Source: Evernia prunastri (taxonomy: Eukaryota; Ascomycota; Lecanoromycetes; Lecanorales; Parmeliaceae). From it: a stretch of DNA of 64,000 bases. The notes below the pieces were generated by a model that saw only the letters and a list, made by a program, of their open reading frames with translations, made no database searches and had not been told where the DNA came from. This document shows, piece by piece, positions 34,901 through 45,816 of this stretch (position 1 is the first letter of the stretch; every line of letters starts with the position of its first letter). Position numbers and translations under genes: made by a program. Location: positions 248,001-312,000 of the forward strand of contig NKYR01000004.1 in the NCBI GenBank assembly GCA_003184365.1, read 5' to 3'.

Positions 34901-35823
34901 CTAAAACGGCGGCATCCCCTGCGGCGGCGGGAACCCGCCCTGCGGCGGACTCATCGCCTGCCCCGGCCCACCACCACCACCACCCATCGGCGGCGGCGGG
35001 AAGCCCTGGAAGTTCGGCGGCAGTCCCCCGGGCGGCGGGAACGGCATCGCGCCGGGCATGCCGGGCATGGGCGGGCCATTGCCGTTCGGCGACGCGGCGG
35101 GGGGGAACGGAGGGAACGGAGGCATGCCGCGGCCGCCCGGCGGGGGGATGAAGCCTGGCGGGGGCGCGCCGGGGCCGCCGGGGCCGGGCATGAAGGGTGG
35201 TGGGGGCATGCCTGCTGTGGATGGGAGAAAAGGGTGCTGTCAGTAGGTTTGTCCGCGAGTGCGTAGGGGAATGATGGGGCTAGGGGGCGGGGGATGGGTG
35301 GAGCGGACCTGGGAAGCCGAACGGCGGCGGGGGGAAGCCCTGCCCGCCCATGGGCGGTGGAGCGCCTTGGGGTGCGAGCATGGGGTTCGCTCCCGCTTGG
35401 CCTTCGGCGGCGTAGGAGGATGTGATGGAGTCGATGACCGATTGGGCTTTTTCGTGGCCGATTTCTGCGGCGGTTTTCTGGGTGTCAGTGCTGGTTGCTT
35501 TTTGTGGATGTTGGAAAGAGCGGCTGGAGGTTGGGGAAAGGGGGAAAGGGGGAAAGGGGAAAGGGATGAAAGAGTCGGGGGGGGAGGTTCATACGCTGGT
35601 AGTAATCTAAGACGTTCCGCTCATGGTTTCGACCGCTGTTATGGGCCTTTCGGACGGACATGGAGTCGTGGGTGAGGTAGACATCGCAGTAGTCGCCTGA
35701 GGAATCAGCATCTGATATTGAGGGACCGGGGGGGTGGGAGGTGGAAAAGCCTACAGAAGAGTGCAGAGCCGTTAGTAGAGTCAATTTAAAGCTGTGAGGG
35801 AGGAGGGACTTATATTTCGGCAT
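34901..35823 (-). CDS. YHC1: U1 snRNP protein C (first splice site non-canonical)
   Basis: U1-C stabilises pairing of U1 snRNA with the 5' splice site. Exons 35696-35595, 35464-35309 and 35214-34901 are clear and in phase. They encode the C2H2 finger from DYCDVYLTHDSMSVRKAHN to SGRNH, then LDYYQQIGHEKAQSVID and a Pro/Gly/Met-rich tail. Exon 1 begins at the ATG at 35823, giving the family start MPKY. The next exon enters in phase 1 and needs a preceding T to form the first zinc Cys. No GT donor in that phase exists. The only junction that makes the Cys is after 35814, at ATAAGT, one base from GTAAGT. An unspliced reading (MPKYKSLLPH...) is open but lacks that Cys. With the ATAAGT junction the protein is 193 aa. 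Identity is firm; the 5' joint is not. Confidence 0.85.
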
Positions 35824-36600
35824 GTTGAAGAAGGATTTAGTAGAGCGCTGGACCTTCTATTGGCGTACGGTAGCTGTTGGCGCAAGTGGTGATTGAAAGC
35901 TTTGGAGAGCTTGCAGGCTAAAATTAGGAGCTATATTTTTCTTACGAAGAGGACAAATACTTAAGATCCATTAGTGTCCTCGTTTCTGGGACAGCACGAG
36001 TACCTTACGGAGTACTTGTACTACTCTATCCAAGGCATCGCGTTAAAGAAACACACTGAGGCGACGGCAGCATGAAGGCTAGCTTCGTAGCTCTAAATTG
36101 GTCTTTACAATAATAATTTATCATACATTATCATTGAATTCGTTTCACTTTTGAACGATGTATTGGTTAAGACCTGCTGTTTTCATACTTGGGATTATCC
36201 CGGGTAGAGTAAAAATCTACGAGTAGTGGGATTCCTCCGGTTTGATATCTCAATTCTACAAAGGGCCAGTGCCAAGATGATCAAACACAAGTCGCAGCAA
36301 AGCCGAATAGAAAGCATTGTGTGCAGGGTCTCGTTGTGGCTCCCCCGAGTCACGGCAGGTACAACAGAGTCTGACCTACTTTTGCGAGGATTTCTCATCA
36401 TAACGGACGAACGTGCATTGCTTACACTTACCTACCTTAGGTCTCTGATGTCAGGAATCTCTTCTCTTTACACCTCAAACCCCTCAACTGGCAAGTCGTT
36501 GTATACTACACCCAGCGTTGCCGTAGGATTGAAATTTCCAATCCGCACAATAGCTCATCAAGATTCACTTTGTCAAGTCTTCTTTCTTTTAGAAAAAGCC
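35824..36600. other. Divergent intergenic region
   Basis: 777 bp between the U1-C gene and the second receptor gene. It is A/T-rich around 35930-36180 with a palindrome-like AATAATTTATCATACATTAT near 36110. No gene seen. Confidence 0.5.
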
Positions 36601-37914
36601 ATGTCACTCATTCCATCTACTGGAGACTCCCGAGGCATTGGACTTGTTGTCGTCTGCACTGTCTTCTTAGCCATAGCCATTTTCGCGGTATCCCTCCGGA
36701 TTTGGTCCCGCAGGATCCAAAAGATTCCTTTCAGACTCAACGACTACGCGATATATGTGGCTCTTGTGGGTTATGTTTATCTCTAGCATATTGGCTACAC
36801 TCTGAAATTATCATAGTTCTTCACGACATGTTTGATTGCAAACCAATTCATAGGGACTATCGCTGCCGAAACCATGTTCATATTCTAAGGTGTTCTAGCT
36901 GTGTTGGCTGGAGCTGAGGGCCAGCGTATACAGAAGGCGACCGTTGCCCAAATCACTGTATCAAGCAAAGTGCGTGAAACCTACAGATCTTTCATCAGTT
37001 GAGAAGCAATTGCTGATTGCTTTAGGGATCCGTTGCAAGCCAGCCGCTATGGAGTGCTTCGAATTCAGCCGTGAAGATTTCTATCTTGCATTTGTACACC
37101 ACCATCTTCCCGCAACGGCAATTTCACTGCATCTGCTGGACGGTGATGGCACTTACCATTAGCTACTTCTTGGTGGTATTGCTTGAAGCTTTCTTACTTT
37201 GTCAACCACTTGCATACAACTGGGATGAAACCGTCGAGGGTACTTGCGCCGATAAAAACAGTGCTTTCTTATCATCTGCGATCATCAACCTGCTCATCGA
37301 TCTTTGCACAGTTGTCCTGCCTTTGCCCATGCTATGGAGACTGCACATGCCAACCGCAAGGAAGATTGGGATTACTGCAATGTTCAGCCTAGGGGCTTTG
37401 TAAGTTGCTCGCAAATGGCTATCAGTCAGGTCCTGTGCCGGCGTATCACGATTTAACGTTGAACAGGATCTTGGTTATCACAGTCCTCCGCATTGTGTCG
37501 ATACCACAGCTAGATCCCTCCAACATAACCTATTCTGGCGATCTGGGTTACTGGACCAATCTTGAGCCACTGTTAGGGATCCTCAACGCTTGCTTACCCA
37601 TCATTCGACCAGCACTACTGAGGGTCTTCAAGCTCAATAGTGAGGAGAAGGGTAGGGCCGACCACCGCAGGACGTACAGTCCTGCTATAGCGGCTCTGCG
37701 ATCAAACGATTCGCGGAAAAAGCGCTTTCACCGACTACACGACGACAGGCTCCCACTAGCTGAAATTGAGAGGGGCGCTGACCACATCAGTAGAGGGGAG
37801 CCAAGGACGAACACTCTAGGAGCGCAAGATTCGAGGCACACTGTACCCGACAGTGGTATTCAAGTTACCAGAGAACGGGACGTCCTTTCAAGATCCGATG
37901 TAAATGCTGTATGA
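36601..37914 (+). CDS. Second PTH11-like rhodopsin-domain receptor (one ambiguous exon)
   Basis: Seven-helix membrane protein of the same family as the gene at 14519-15983. Clear exons: 36601-36765 (GIGLVVVCTVFLAIAIFAV, RLNDYAIYVAL), 37026-37399 (LWSASNSAVKISILHLYTTI, FLLCQPLAYNWDETVEGTC, IDLCTVVLPLPMLWRLHM) and 37467-37914 (ILVITVLRIVSIPQLDP, LGYWTNLEPLLGILNACLP, then a hydrophilic tail). The middle exon starts at 36817 and ends at 36969. Read straight through it contains a TAA at 36886-36888. Alternatively an intron 36830-36898 (donor GTTTGA, acceptor TTCTAG) removes the stop in phase, giving 356 aa but shortening helix 2. I cannot decide between a mutated gene and a weak-donor intron. Start chosen at the ATG nearest helix 1. 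Confidence 0.7.
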
Positions 37915-38463
37915 CGAGGGTACCTTGCGCATGTAACTACCTTTGGACATGGATGCCGCTTTCGCTTTCCTCTTCCATCACACCCTGTGCGATCGACTTC
38001 TCCCTTGGCTGGAGGAGAGAGGGAATGAGATGCTCGCTCGCGGCTCTTTCCCGCCTTATCAGATCAGATGCACGGATATACTGGCAGCTAAAAGTCTTAC
38101 TGCTTCGAACGTAATGAATCACATTGATGACTTGCCATTGATCAGAGTACTTCAGCCATTAAGGCAAATATACAGTATTGAATAGAGGAGGTCGAGGTGT
38201 TTTTGGAGGAGACTCAATCTTCAATACGGAGGGGACAGCTACTGGCCGAACATCTTCCCTGCTTCTTTCCGCCATCTCTTTTCGACATAGCAAGCACTTG
38301 TAGGCTCCATCCTTCGTTGCTAGCGTACAAGCACGCTGGGTATCTCGTCGGCTATACATGCTCTGAAACTCCACGCTAAATATCGTCTGTCCCGCCACTT
38401 ATGCAATTACTAGAGAAGGCTCGTCGAGCTACAATGTACGAGATTGCCCTAGAAACATAAAAC
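37915..38463. other. Convergent intergenic region
   Basis: About 550 bp between the converging receptor and RRM/zinc-knuckle genes. No gene supported. Confidence 0.5.
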
Positions 38464-41400
38464 TTACACGCGACGTCTCATCCAGGCATTTCCAGCAGCA
38501 CTCGGCATGGGCCGGTACACATTCGCGTCTGCAGCAGGACGCCTGCCTTGGTGTTCGACCCGTGGTGCTGGCCGAGGGGGTACCCAGGAACTTCTCCCTG
38601 CGTAACCTCCATGGTCTCGGTAAGGAGGAGATCTTGAGCGTCGTTCACTCGGTCTGTAATTGTTGTATCGAAGATCGTTATCATCACCTGCACGCCAGTT
38701 GCCCCTTCCACGGTCTCGAGGTTCTTGATAAGGTTGTCTGGCTTGATCATCCGTGTAGGATTCGTCGACTGATGTAAACGATCCATGCCTATGATCAGCA
38801 TACAATTGTCTTGAATTCCTACTAGGTTCATATTCTGGCGATTCACGTCTGCCAGTGACAATTCGAATCTGTCCCTTTCGTACTGGCTCCGGCACAGAGA
38901 TCTTAGGCCCAAAGAACTTCGCTCGGTCATCCTCACTGTCATCAAGATCGATAGGATCTTGCTGTGTCGCCTTGCCCTTTATTTTGATTTCCCGAGTAGA
39001 CTTGATTGAGACTGGGCCCATATTGCCGTCCCAGGTACTCGTACCCATTGATTTATTAGGCTTCCGTGAGGGGCAGTCATTGCCTAGGTGACCAGAGCGT
39101 CCACACTCGTAGCACGAGAGCCGCACATTTGTGTGCGCCAAGTCGGACTCCCATGGCCGACCGGATGTTCGCCAAATGAGCTCGCAGTCATTTTCAATAT
39201 GGCCATTCCGCTGGCATAAGTCGCAAACGATCTCATGTCCGGCCATCCTTTTTAGCTTATAAGGACAACGGCCTTCGTCATGGCCTTGCTCTCGGCATTT
39301 TCCACACTTTGCATTATTGGGACAAGCCTGTGTCGTATGCCGGTTGAAAACTCCACAACTAGAGCATGTGAGAGATCCGCACAATCCAGCCATATGAGCT
39401 TCTTCCGCGCAAACGAGACATCTAACAGGTGTCTTTCCATCAACCTCTTCGCGGGCTCTAGTAGTGTGGAAGTATCTCAACTGAGCATTGAGGTCATGAG
39501 AGCTCAATTCGGCCAGAATCCGTGCCTTATGACTTGGCGGGACTGCAATCGCCTTTTCGTTTCGCTCGGCTTGATCTGTACCGATTTGCTCCGAGTTTGA
39601 ATATTGCATCATGGCATCACCACCATCAGATTGACCCTCGTTGTCGGTATTAGAGTTGTCGCTTTCAGTGTCACTGTTGCTGGCCGTACCACTGTCACTT
39701 GCGTAGAGGTTGTCGACTTCGTCCATTGCCGACAGCTCTTGCTTGATGTCTTCGTGGTCAACGCCTGATGGCATTTCCTCGTCTGCATCACCCGAGTTGT
39801 TGACCGGCTGATGGTCTGTATTTTCCGATCCTATGACTGGTTGACTGTCTATATTTGCCGAGTTCATGACTTGCTCATCGTCTCTATCTTCAACTTTTGA
39901 TTGCGAATCTCCGTTTCCGTAATCCAAGTTTAAGATCACTCCTCCATCACTTTCTGAAGTGCCCTGGCACTCGTGGGAGATGCTCTCTCCCTTTGGACTT
40001 GACTTCACATTGGTAGAGGCTGCGCCAGCATTACCTTGACTAGCTTCCCTCGGCCCGCCACCGACTTGAAATTCAGAATTGCGGCCTGTTCTCACGGTGA
40101 GTTCCTGAGAGTGTCTTGCCTGTGGCGCCGAGGCAAAGAATGACTGATTTGGCGGAGGCGCATCTTTCAGCCACGCGGCAAGCTGGCCCTGTTGAAGATC
40201 CTGAGGACTTGCGTCCTGTGTACATTGTTCAATTGATTTCCATATCTGGGCCGCTCTACGTTCAGTGGCCCCGATGCCGTCAATTTTAGGGCTGTTGAGT
40301 TCGTTCAATCCCTTCTTTGCAAGAGCGAGAGGTAGATAATCTTCGCCAATAGGAAAGAATTCGCAGTACTTAAGGTGTATCACAGTCTCGTGGATTTTCT
40401 TTTTAATTCTCTCATACTTGCGAGAATCTGGTTTCAGTTTGGCGAAATGTTTGAGATGAACAGACCGTTTCCAAGATACTTCTTCAATTTCTGGAGGCTC
40501 AGTAGCATTAGTACTTGCATAGATCCACCACATGCGCGTTAAATACAGGGCAGACTGACCAAGGATGCGGATTTGCTCAAGATCGGTGGCTGTCAACGTT
40601 TGAAGATCTCTTTGATCATAGGTCTGCTCCAAGAAACCAGACGGCCCGAAACTCGGTTTTTGTGCCGGTGACGGTTGACCTAAACTTTCAGAGCTATCCA
40701 CACGTATTCTTCCCTCTTTGAGATCCTGGAGCGTTCCCTCCTTCATGCATTGCTCGATCTGGGTCCACATACGCAACCTGCGTTCTCTGCCATATCCTTT
40801 TCTCTGCGGAAATTTCCGTTGAACTGAGAGAGGAGGGGCTTTGAACGCTTTATCGACCGGAAAGTACAGGCAGTAATTATAGTCAACCTCTGCATCGTGG
40901 AGCTCTTGCCGCGCTGATTTGTATGCAGATACGGGACCGTCAGAAGAATCCAGAGCAGAGAGGCGAACGCGAAGCCCCTCAAATCTTTCCAGTGCTATTT
41001 TAGTTGCTGCGAAAGACATTAATCAGTATTTCTGCAAAGATATATGACCTTGATACCCGAAGTAGAATAAACTGACCAAGATCTCGATCATCTTCAACTT
41101 CTTTCTGGCTCCCATTCGCCACACTTGGCTCGTCTGCAGGATCCTTAACCTTGCTGACGCTGCTTCCAAGAGTAGTCCGGATCTTTATATTGTTGACAGT
41201 GTTCCAATTGACAGGTGGCGCAGCTTGCATATCCTGCGATGATATGGTTTCCGAACTTTCACCGAGTTTGTTGTTTACTTTAGCTCCCTCCTGGACACTG
41301 AGAATTTTATTGCCATTGTAGCCTTCCGTATGTTTGCTCCTCGTGATAGAGACTTCTACATCCGCAGCACTAGTAGTACCAGGGTCTGAATTTTGCGTCT

Positions 41401-42326
41401 CCTCTGCTCGAGCTTGTCCAATCGATATCCTTCGCTCAAGAATCTTGTTACCAGAGAGCTGGGCTATTGCACAATCGGCTTCACCAGGCGTGGAGACAGT
41501 AACGAAGGCATAATTGACAGAAACGCGCGTACGGGGGTTGACGGTGATGGCGACGTCTTCTCTGTTGCTTATCGTCAGAAAATTGGCTATTTGAAAGGCG
41601 ATGGAAGAATGGCAGAGAGAATCCTCTGAAGAATTCCCTGACGTCTTCCACCGTCACAGTGTATGGAAGATTTCTAACATACGAGCAATGGCCGTCATTT
41701 GTACTCCTACTGGTATCGGCTCCTTCTGGAAGGTCTACCATGGGAGGCTGGGGCTCCACGGTTTCATTATCTTTCTGCGCAGTAGTGACCAACTGAGAAT
41801 TGTCACCTATGCGATTGGGAAGCCATACATTCTCACTTTATTGTTCGTTAGTGCCAGCGAGTAAACAATATAGCAAAGTGACCTACATAGCGTAGCCTTC
41901 AAAAAACTGTTCGATATCCTCAGCGGTTGCATCTGAGGGAAGGTTGCGTATGATCAACTGACGTCCCTCGACAAGAGCATTCTCCCGCTCCGCAATACCG
42001 GACTGCGAGATGTTGGATACTTCATCTTCCATCGATGTCTCAGCCTTGGGGCTTATCCCCACTTGAGAGCCATCATCATCGCCATCTAGTGCATCGTCTA
42101 CCGGTACGACACCTGTGCTGAAGCTTGCCCCTGCAGGCACGAAGTCTCTGACACTCTGATGCCCCACCTTCCCAGCATGTCGAGCGCGTTTTCGAGGAGT
42201 TGAGTGTGCAGAGCCGGCATTGGAGGTTTCATCGCGAGAAACTACGTCGTTAGGCCGCTTGCGCTCGAGAGTAGCAGTGCGGAATTCAGTGTCTTGCTCC
42301 ATTGGATCTGCTGCGTTAGTAGCCAT
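38464..42326 (-). CDS. RRM plus Air1/2-like five-zinc-knuckle protein (frame break in second RRM)
   Basis: Probable RNA-binding protein. Exons are 42326-41887, 41835-41077 and 41006-38464; both introns are canonical and join in phase, so RRM and knuckle parts form one transcript. RRM-like unit 1 is RQLIIRNLPSDATAEDIEQF, then IENVWLPN, lacking a clear RNP1. Unit 2 is CSYVRNLPYTVTVEDVREFF, later VNYAFVTVSTPGEADCAIAQ. Between FFRGF and QIANFLTISN lie 25 extra nt (41594-41618) that shift frame. The last exon is open for 847 codons, with a duplicated YCxxFP/QIxQCM module, acidic linkers and five CCHC knuckles (CLVCAEEAHMAGLC, CSSCGVFNRH..., CGKCREQGHDEGRC, CDLCQRNGHIENDC, CYECGRSGHLGNDC), as in Air1/Air2 of the TRAMP nuclear RNA-surveillance complex. 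An Arg/Ser/Tyr-rich tail follows. The TRAMP link is inferred from knuckle count and spacing. Confidence 0.75.
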
Positions 42327-43060
42327 GGTCTGGACATCTCTGAATAAAGCTGTTTGCTGCGCAAAGTATTGAGTGAAACCTGGTGTCGCGAAGATACAGT
42401 ACCTGGGCAGAGACTCCAATACGTTGATAAATATTTGGAACTTTTGAGGCCCAAAACACGCGAAATGACGTCCAATCGGAGCTAAGATGCCAAGCCGGAC
42501 GGAACTTCGGAGCTTCGGCCGGCGGAAACCTCAACCTTGCTCACCCAGAAACGGCAACAGCTTTCCTCATTGAAGCTCTTCAGTCAACAGGTTTCAGATC
42601 CTTCTCTTGCTGTCAACTAATCTATCTGTCTACTCAGGAACGCAGCAAACATATCATCTCTCGTTTCGTTCGTTAGCGAAGGTACCTCTTATGATTGATA
42701 TCTAAATAGGCAGTATTTGCATCCCCAAGTAAGCAGGCACCACATCATCCTTTGAGGAGTCGTCAACAAAATTGCAGACGTCTCTTGCTATTCCATCTTG
42801 AAGTACACCTCGAGGTGGCTGATGTCCTCCATGTTCTGCTTGGCTTGAAGAAAAGAACAGCTGCAACTAGGCTTCAGCACTGACTGCAGTACAGACAAAC
42901 ATCCCAGCCGTGATTTTATCCTTTCCTTTCTGTACGCTTGCCACCCGCACCCTTCAGACTCCAAAATACCGCAAATCTGTCTTCTCTACTGGTCCCTCGG
43001 ACGCTAGCCTTTACCCCCAATACCAAGCCTGCTCCTTCGCTGAGATCTGGAGAAAAAAGA
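42327..43060. other. Divergent intergenic region
   Basis: 734 bp between the RRM/zinc-knuckle gene and the ORM gene. An ATG at 42419 is in frame with the former and would add 31 residues (MESLPRYCIFATPGFTQYF...); an ATG at 42938 is in frame with the latter and would add 41. I treat both as leader sequence. Confidence 0.5.
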
Positions 43061-43785
43061 ATGAACGACGGGAAGAAGAGTAGGAGGAGGCGTTCCAGCA
43101 GCCTGATATATCAGGAGCCGCCAGAGTCCATAGAGCACATGAGCGATCAGTCGGCGCTGCCAAATGTGAATGCAGATTGGGTCAACGCAAAAGGTGAGCA
43201 GGCCTCCAGTCTCAGGTCCTTTGAAAGGGGCACCACGGGATTTCGTAGCCGGATTCGCACTCTTCGCACATCGAGATCATCGTTCATTTTGCCCTGTTGA
43301 CACTTTGCTTTCCATATAGGAGCATGGGCCATCCACGTCATATGCATAATCGGCCTCAAGCTCCTCTTTGATGTCATTCCAGGAGTCTCTCAGGAAACAT
43401 CGTGGACACTTGTCAACATAGTGTACATGTTTAGCTCGTACTTGATGTTCCACTGGGTCCGAGGCGTACCCTTTGAATTCAATGCCGGGGCATACGACAA
43501 CCTGAACATGTGGGAACAGATCGACAACGGGGATCAGTACACTCCGGCGAAGAAATTCCTTCTGAGTGTTCCCATCGTGCTATTCCTTCTGAGTACACAC
43601 TACACACATTATGACCTGACCTACTTTACCATCAATTTTCTTGCCGTTTTAGGCGTTGTGATACCCAAGCTGCCTTCTGTGAGTTACGAAACTGAGCCCT
43701 TTAGGAAGGTGTAAGTGCTAATTGATGATTGCAGAGCCATCGTATGCGAGTTAATTTGTTTTCGGGGAATCCCGAGGATCGATAG
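43061..43785 (+). CDS. ORM1: ORM1/ORMDL family sphingolipid regulator
   Basis: ER membrane protein that inhibits serine palmitoyltransferase and so limits sphingolipid synthesis. Exons are 43061-43193, 43320-43678 and 43735-43785 (180 aa). The family core is nearly invariant: NVNADWVNAKGAWAIH, DVIPGVSQETSWTL, FHWVRGVPFEFNAGAYDN, LNMWEQIDNGDQYTPAKKF and STHYTHYDL, with four hydrophobic segments. The N-terminus carries RRRRSSSLIYQEP, matching the Ser cluster that Ypk kinases phosphorylate in yeast Orm proteins to relieve inhibition. The first intron (126 nt) is longer than most here. The last exon encodes only SHRMRVNLFSGNPEDR. Start at 43061 gives an N-terminus of family length. Confidence 0.95.
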
Positions 43786-44172
43786 CGTTGGGAATCCGTC
43801 ATGGCGTTTAAAAATGAGAAGGGAGACGCGATGGACCAGGGAAAGAAAAAGCTCGGATACGTTCATTATGGATAGTAAATAAACCGAGAGCCGTACTCTT
43901 GGCTATACTTGATATGCCTCTACTTTTGCCCCGTTGCCTTGTTCGTGACCAAGCGCCGGGAAATGAGACTTGACATTTTGATGAGCTGGGGGGCTATGAA
44001 AACTGCTCTACCAAGTAAGGTTGCGTTTGCTTAGCGCGTATCATTATCAATGTGTCGGCTTCATAATGACTATATTTTCCCCATGCCCACCTTGCCCGCC
44101 GCAAGACTTGGCTCGCAGTGATCACCCACCCAACAAGCCTACAAATCCTCGTATCTCTGAGCCTTGCCGCTG
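43786..44172. other. Intergenic region
   Basis: 387 bp between the ORM gene and the BTB-WGR gene, both on the plus strand. No gene or repeat seen. Confidence 0.5.
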
Positions 44173-45699
44173 ATGGCTTACCTTACAGAAACTCATCCAT
44201 CCTATTGGTCTCATTGCGAATTTCACCTGAGGTTACCCTCACCAGACGTGTGCTATCCAGCGTCTGCAGGTTTGCAAAGGTCAGCTCAACTCTGCTTGCT
44301 AACACTGCTATCATTGACCTAATTCGAGCACAGCATGCTTGAACGTCGCGAGGGGACAGACTTGTACATCCTCTGCGGACGGAAAGAGATCGCGGTCCAT
44401 CTGGCCATAGTGTGGCCGCAATCTCACCGTCTCAAAGACCTCTCCGTTATTAAAGAAGATCAGTACGGGGTAAGTCATTTGCATTGTGGTGCGTTAGGGC
44501 TGGTGATGAGCTTTGCTGAAGCTGCTGTCAGGAGGCTCTGAGCCGCACGATCGACTTGACCCACGAGAATCCACTGGCGGTCGAAGTCATGGTCTGGTTC
44601 CTTTACTTCGGCATATATCCACACTTCGAGGAATTTGGGAAGCTTGGTATTCTTGGAGACCTACGCTTCAGTCTTCACGTGTCTGTCTGTACCCTGGCGA
44701 AAGCGTATGAGCTCCCAGCTCTGGCTCGGCTGGCGAAGAAACATTTCATCGCAGCTGTCAAGAAGCATTGGAACATAAACCATTTTCTCGACTGCATTCC
44801 TGTCATCTATGGAACGGAGTCTCAATCTGATAGCACGTTTCGAAAGATCATCGCGCAAAAGATGCTGGATATGGGATTGGGCGCCCAGAGAAGCGACCTC
44901 TGGGACGACTTCCAATATCACATCCAAAAGTTCCCCTTGTTGGCTTGCGACGTCCTGTCAGCAATCTATGCAAAGCCGATATCAGAGACAGCCCTGATTC
45001 TGAAGGGAGGGTTGAAGGAGCCTGCGGAGGAAAGTGATCTGGGTACGTCGAACTCTAACGTTCCGCTGCTTAAAATGGTCATGTTAAGCATGTGTAGATG
45101 GTGACTTCGTGACCGTTGATGAAGATGGTCATCAGTACAGTGCTGCTCTGTTTCAGACACGTTCACGAAAAACCAAGAATAGATATTATTACATAGATAT
45201 CACATCTTGCACGGAGCCGTTCGCAGACGACCTCTACACCACATATTTTGAAAGGGGAGAAGTAGGAGACCCGGTGAGGGCAAGGACAGGAAGTCTCGGA
45301 AGTTCTGAACCAGATACTGGCATATGCTTCTCGGATGCCCTTGAAGTCTTTAAAGAGAAATTCAAGGACTTGACAGGGCTCGACTGGGCCAACAGGTTCG
45401 ATCCGCCTGTGAGGTCCAAATACACTTACATCGACGACGGTTCGAGTACCATGTTCTCTGAATGCGACAACGTGGAGAGTAAGCCTTTGTGGGTCCAAAG
45501 CCCATCCGTCCATGACCCCGCAGTCCAAAAGCGAACATATATCTTCAAGCCTATTCGACGTCTCCAGAACATCAACAACCATGGGCCTACACAACGACGA
45601 CCCGCCCGAAAGATCGAAGAAGACAACCACCACTGCATCGCAACGGACAGGAAGCGCAGAGGGACTCTCTGTGCCTGCCGGCGCTTCGGCCTGGACTGA
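44173..45699 (+). CDS. BTB domain joined to a PARP-type WGR domain
   Basis: Exons are 44173-44279, 44334-44469, 44532-45042 and 45098-45699 (451 aa); all joints are in phase with canonical introns. The first ~265 residues are a fungal BTB/POZ protein: GTDLYILCGRKEIAVHLA, VEVMVWFLYFGIYPHF, LAKAYELPALARLAKKHF, FLDCIPVIY. The fourth exon encodes a WGR-like domain: VDEDGHQYSAALFQT, NRYYYIDITSC, YFERGEVGD at the usual WGR site (Trp absent), FSDALEVFKEKFKDLTGLDW, ANRFDPPVRSKYTYID. This order and wording match WGR of fungal poly(ADP-ribose) polymerases, but no ADP-ribosyl transferase domain follows. The WGR exon has no upstream ATG of its own, which supports one protein. A 45-nt in-frame optional intron (GTAAGC...CCGCAG, from 45480) may trim the tail. 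BTB proteins often link to CUL3; WGR binds nucleic acid in PARPs. Combined role unknown. Confidence 0.75.
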
Positions 45700-45816
45700 T
45701 TTCTCCACGCGTCCCATCCAGAACCGGCCTCGCTCGACCTTAGACGGAGGAGGAGAGATAGCAAATCGAGCAGATGTCGAAAGCAAATGAAGAATCCGCA
45801 TCGAAAGGGTTTGAAG

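Noticed and set aside
35460..35480. CAG at 35480-35478 as acceptor of U1-C intron 2
   Set aside because: It would shift the frame or need a non-GT donor; the next AG (35465) gives the conserved YYQQIGHEKAQ in phase with a GT donor.
36226..36600. Upstream in-frame ATGs extending the second receptor by up to 125 residues
   Set aside because: The extra sequence lacks family likeness; the ATG at 36601 starts just before the first helix as in relatives.
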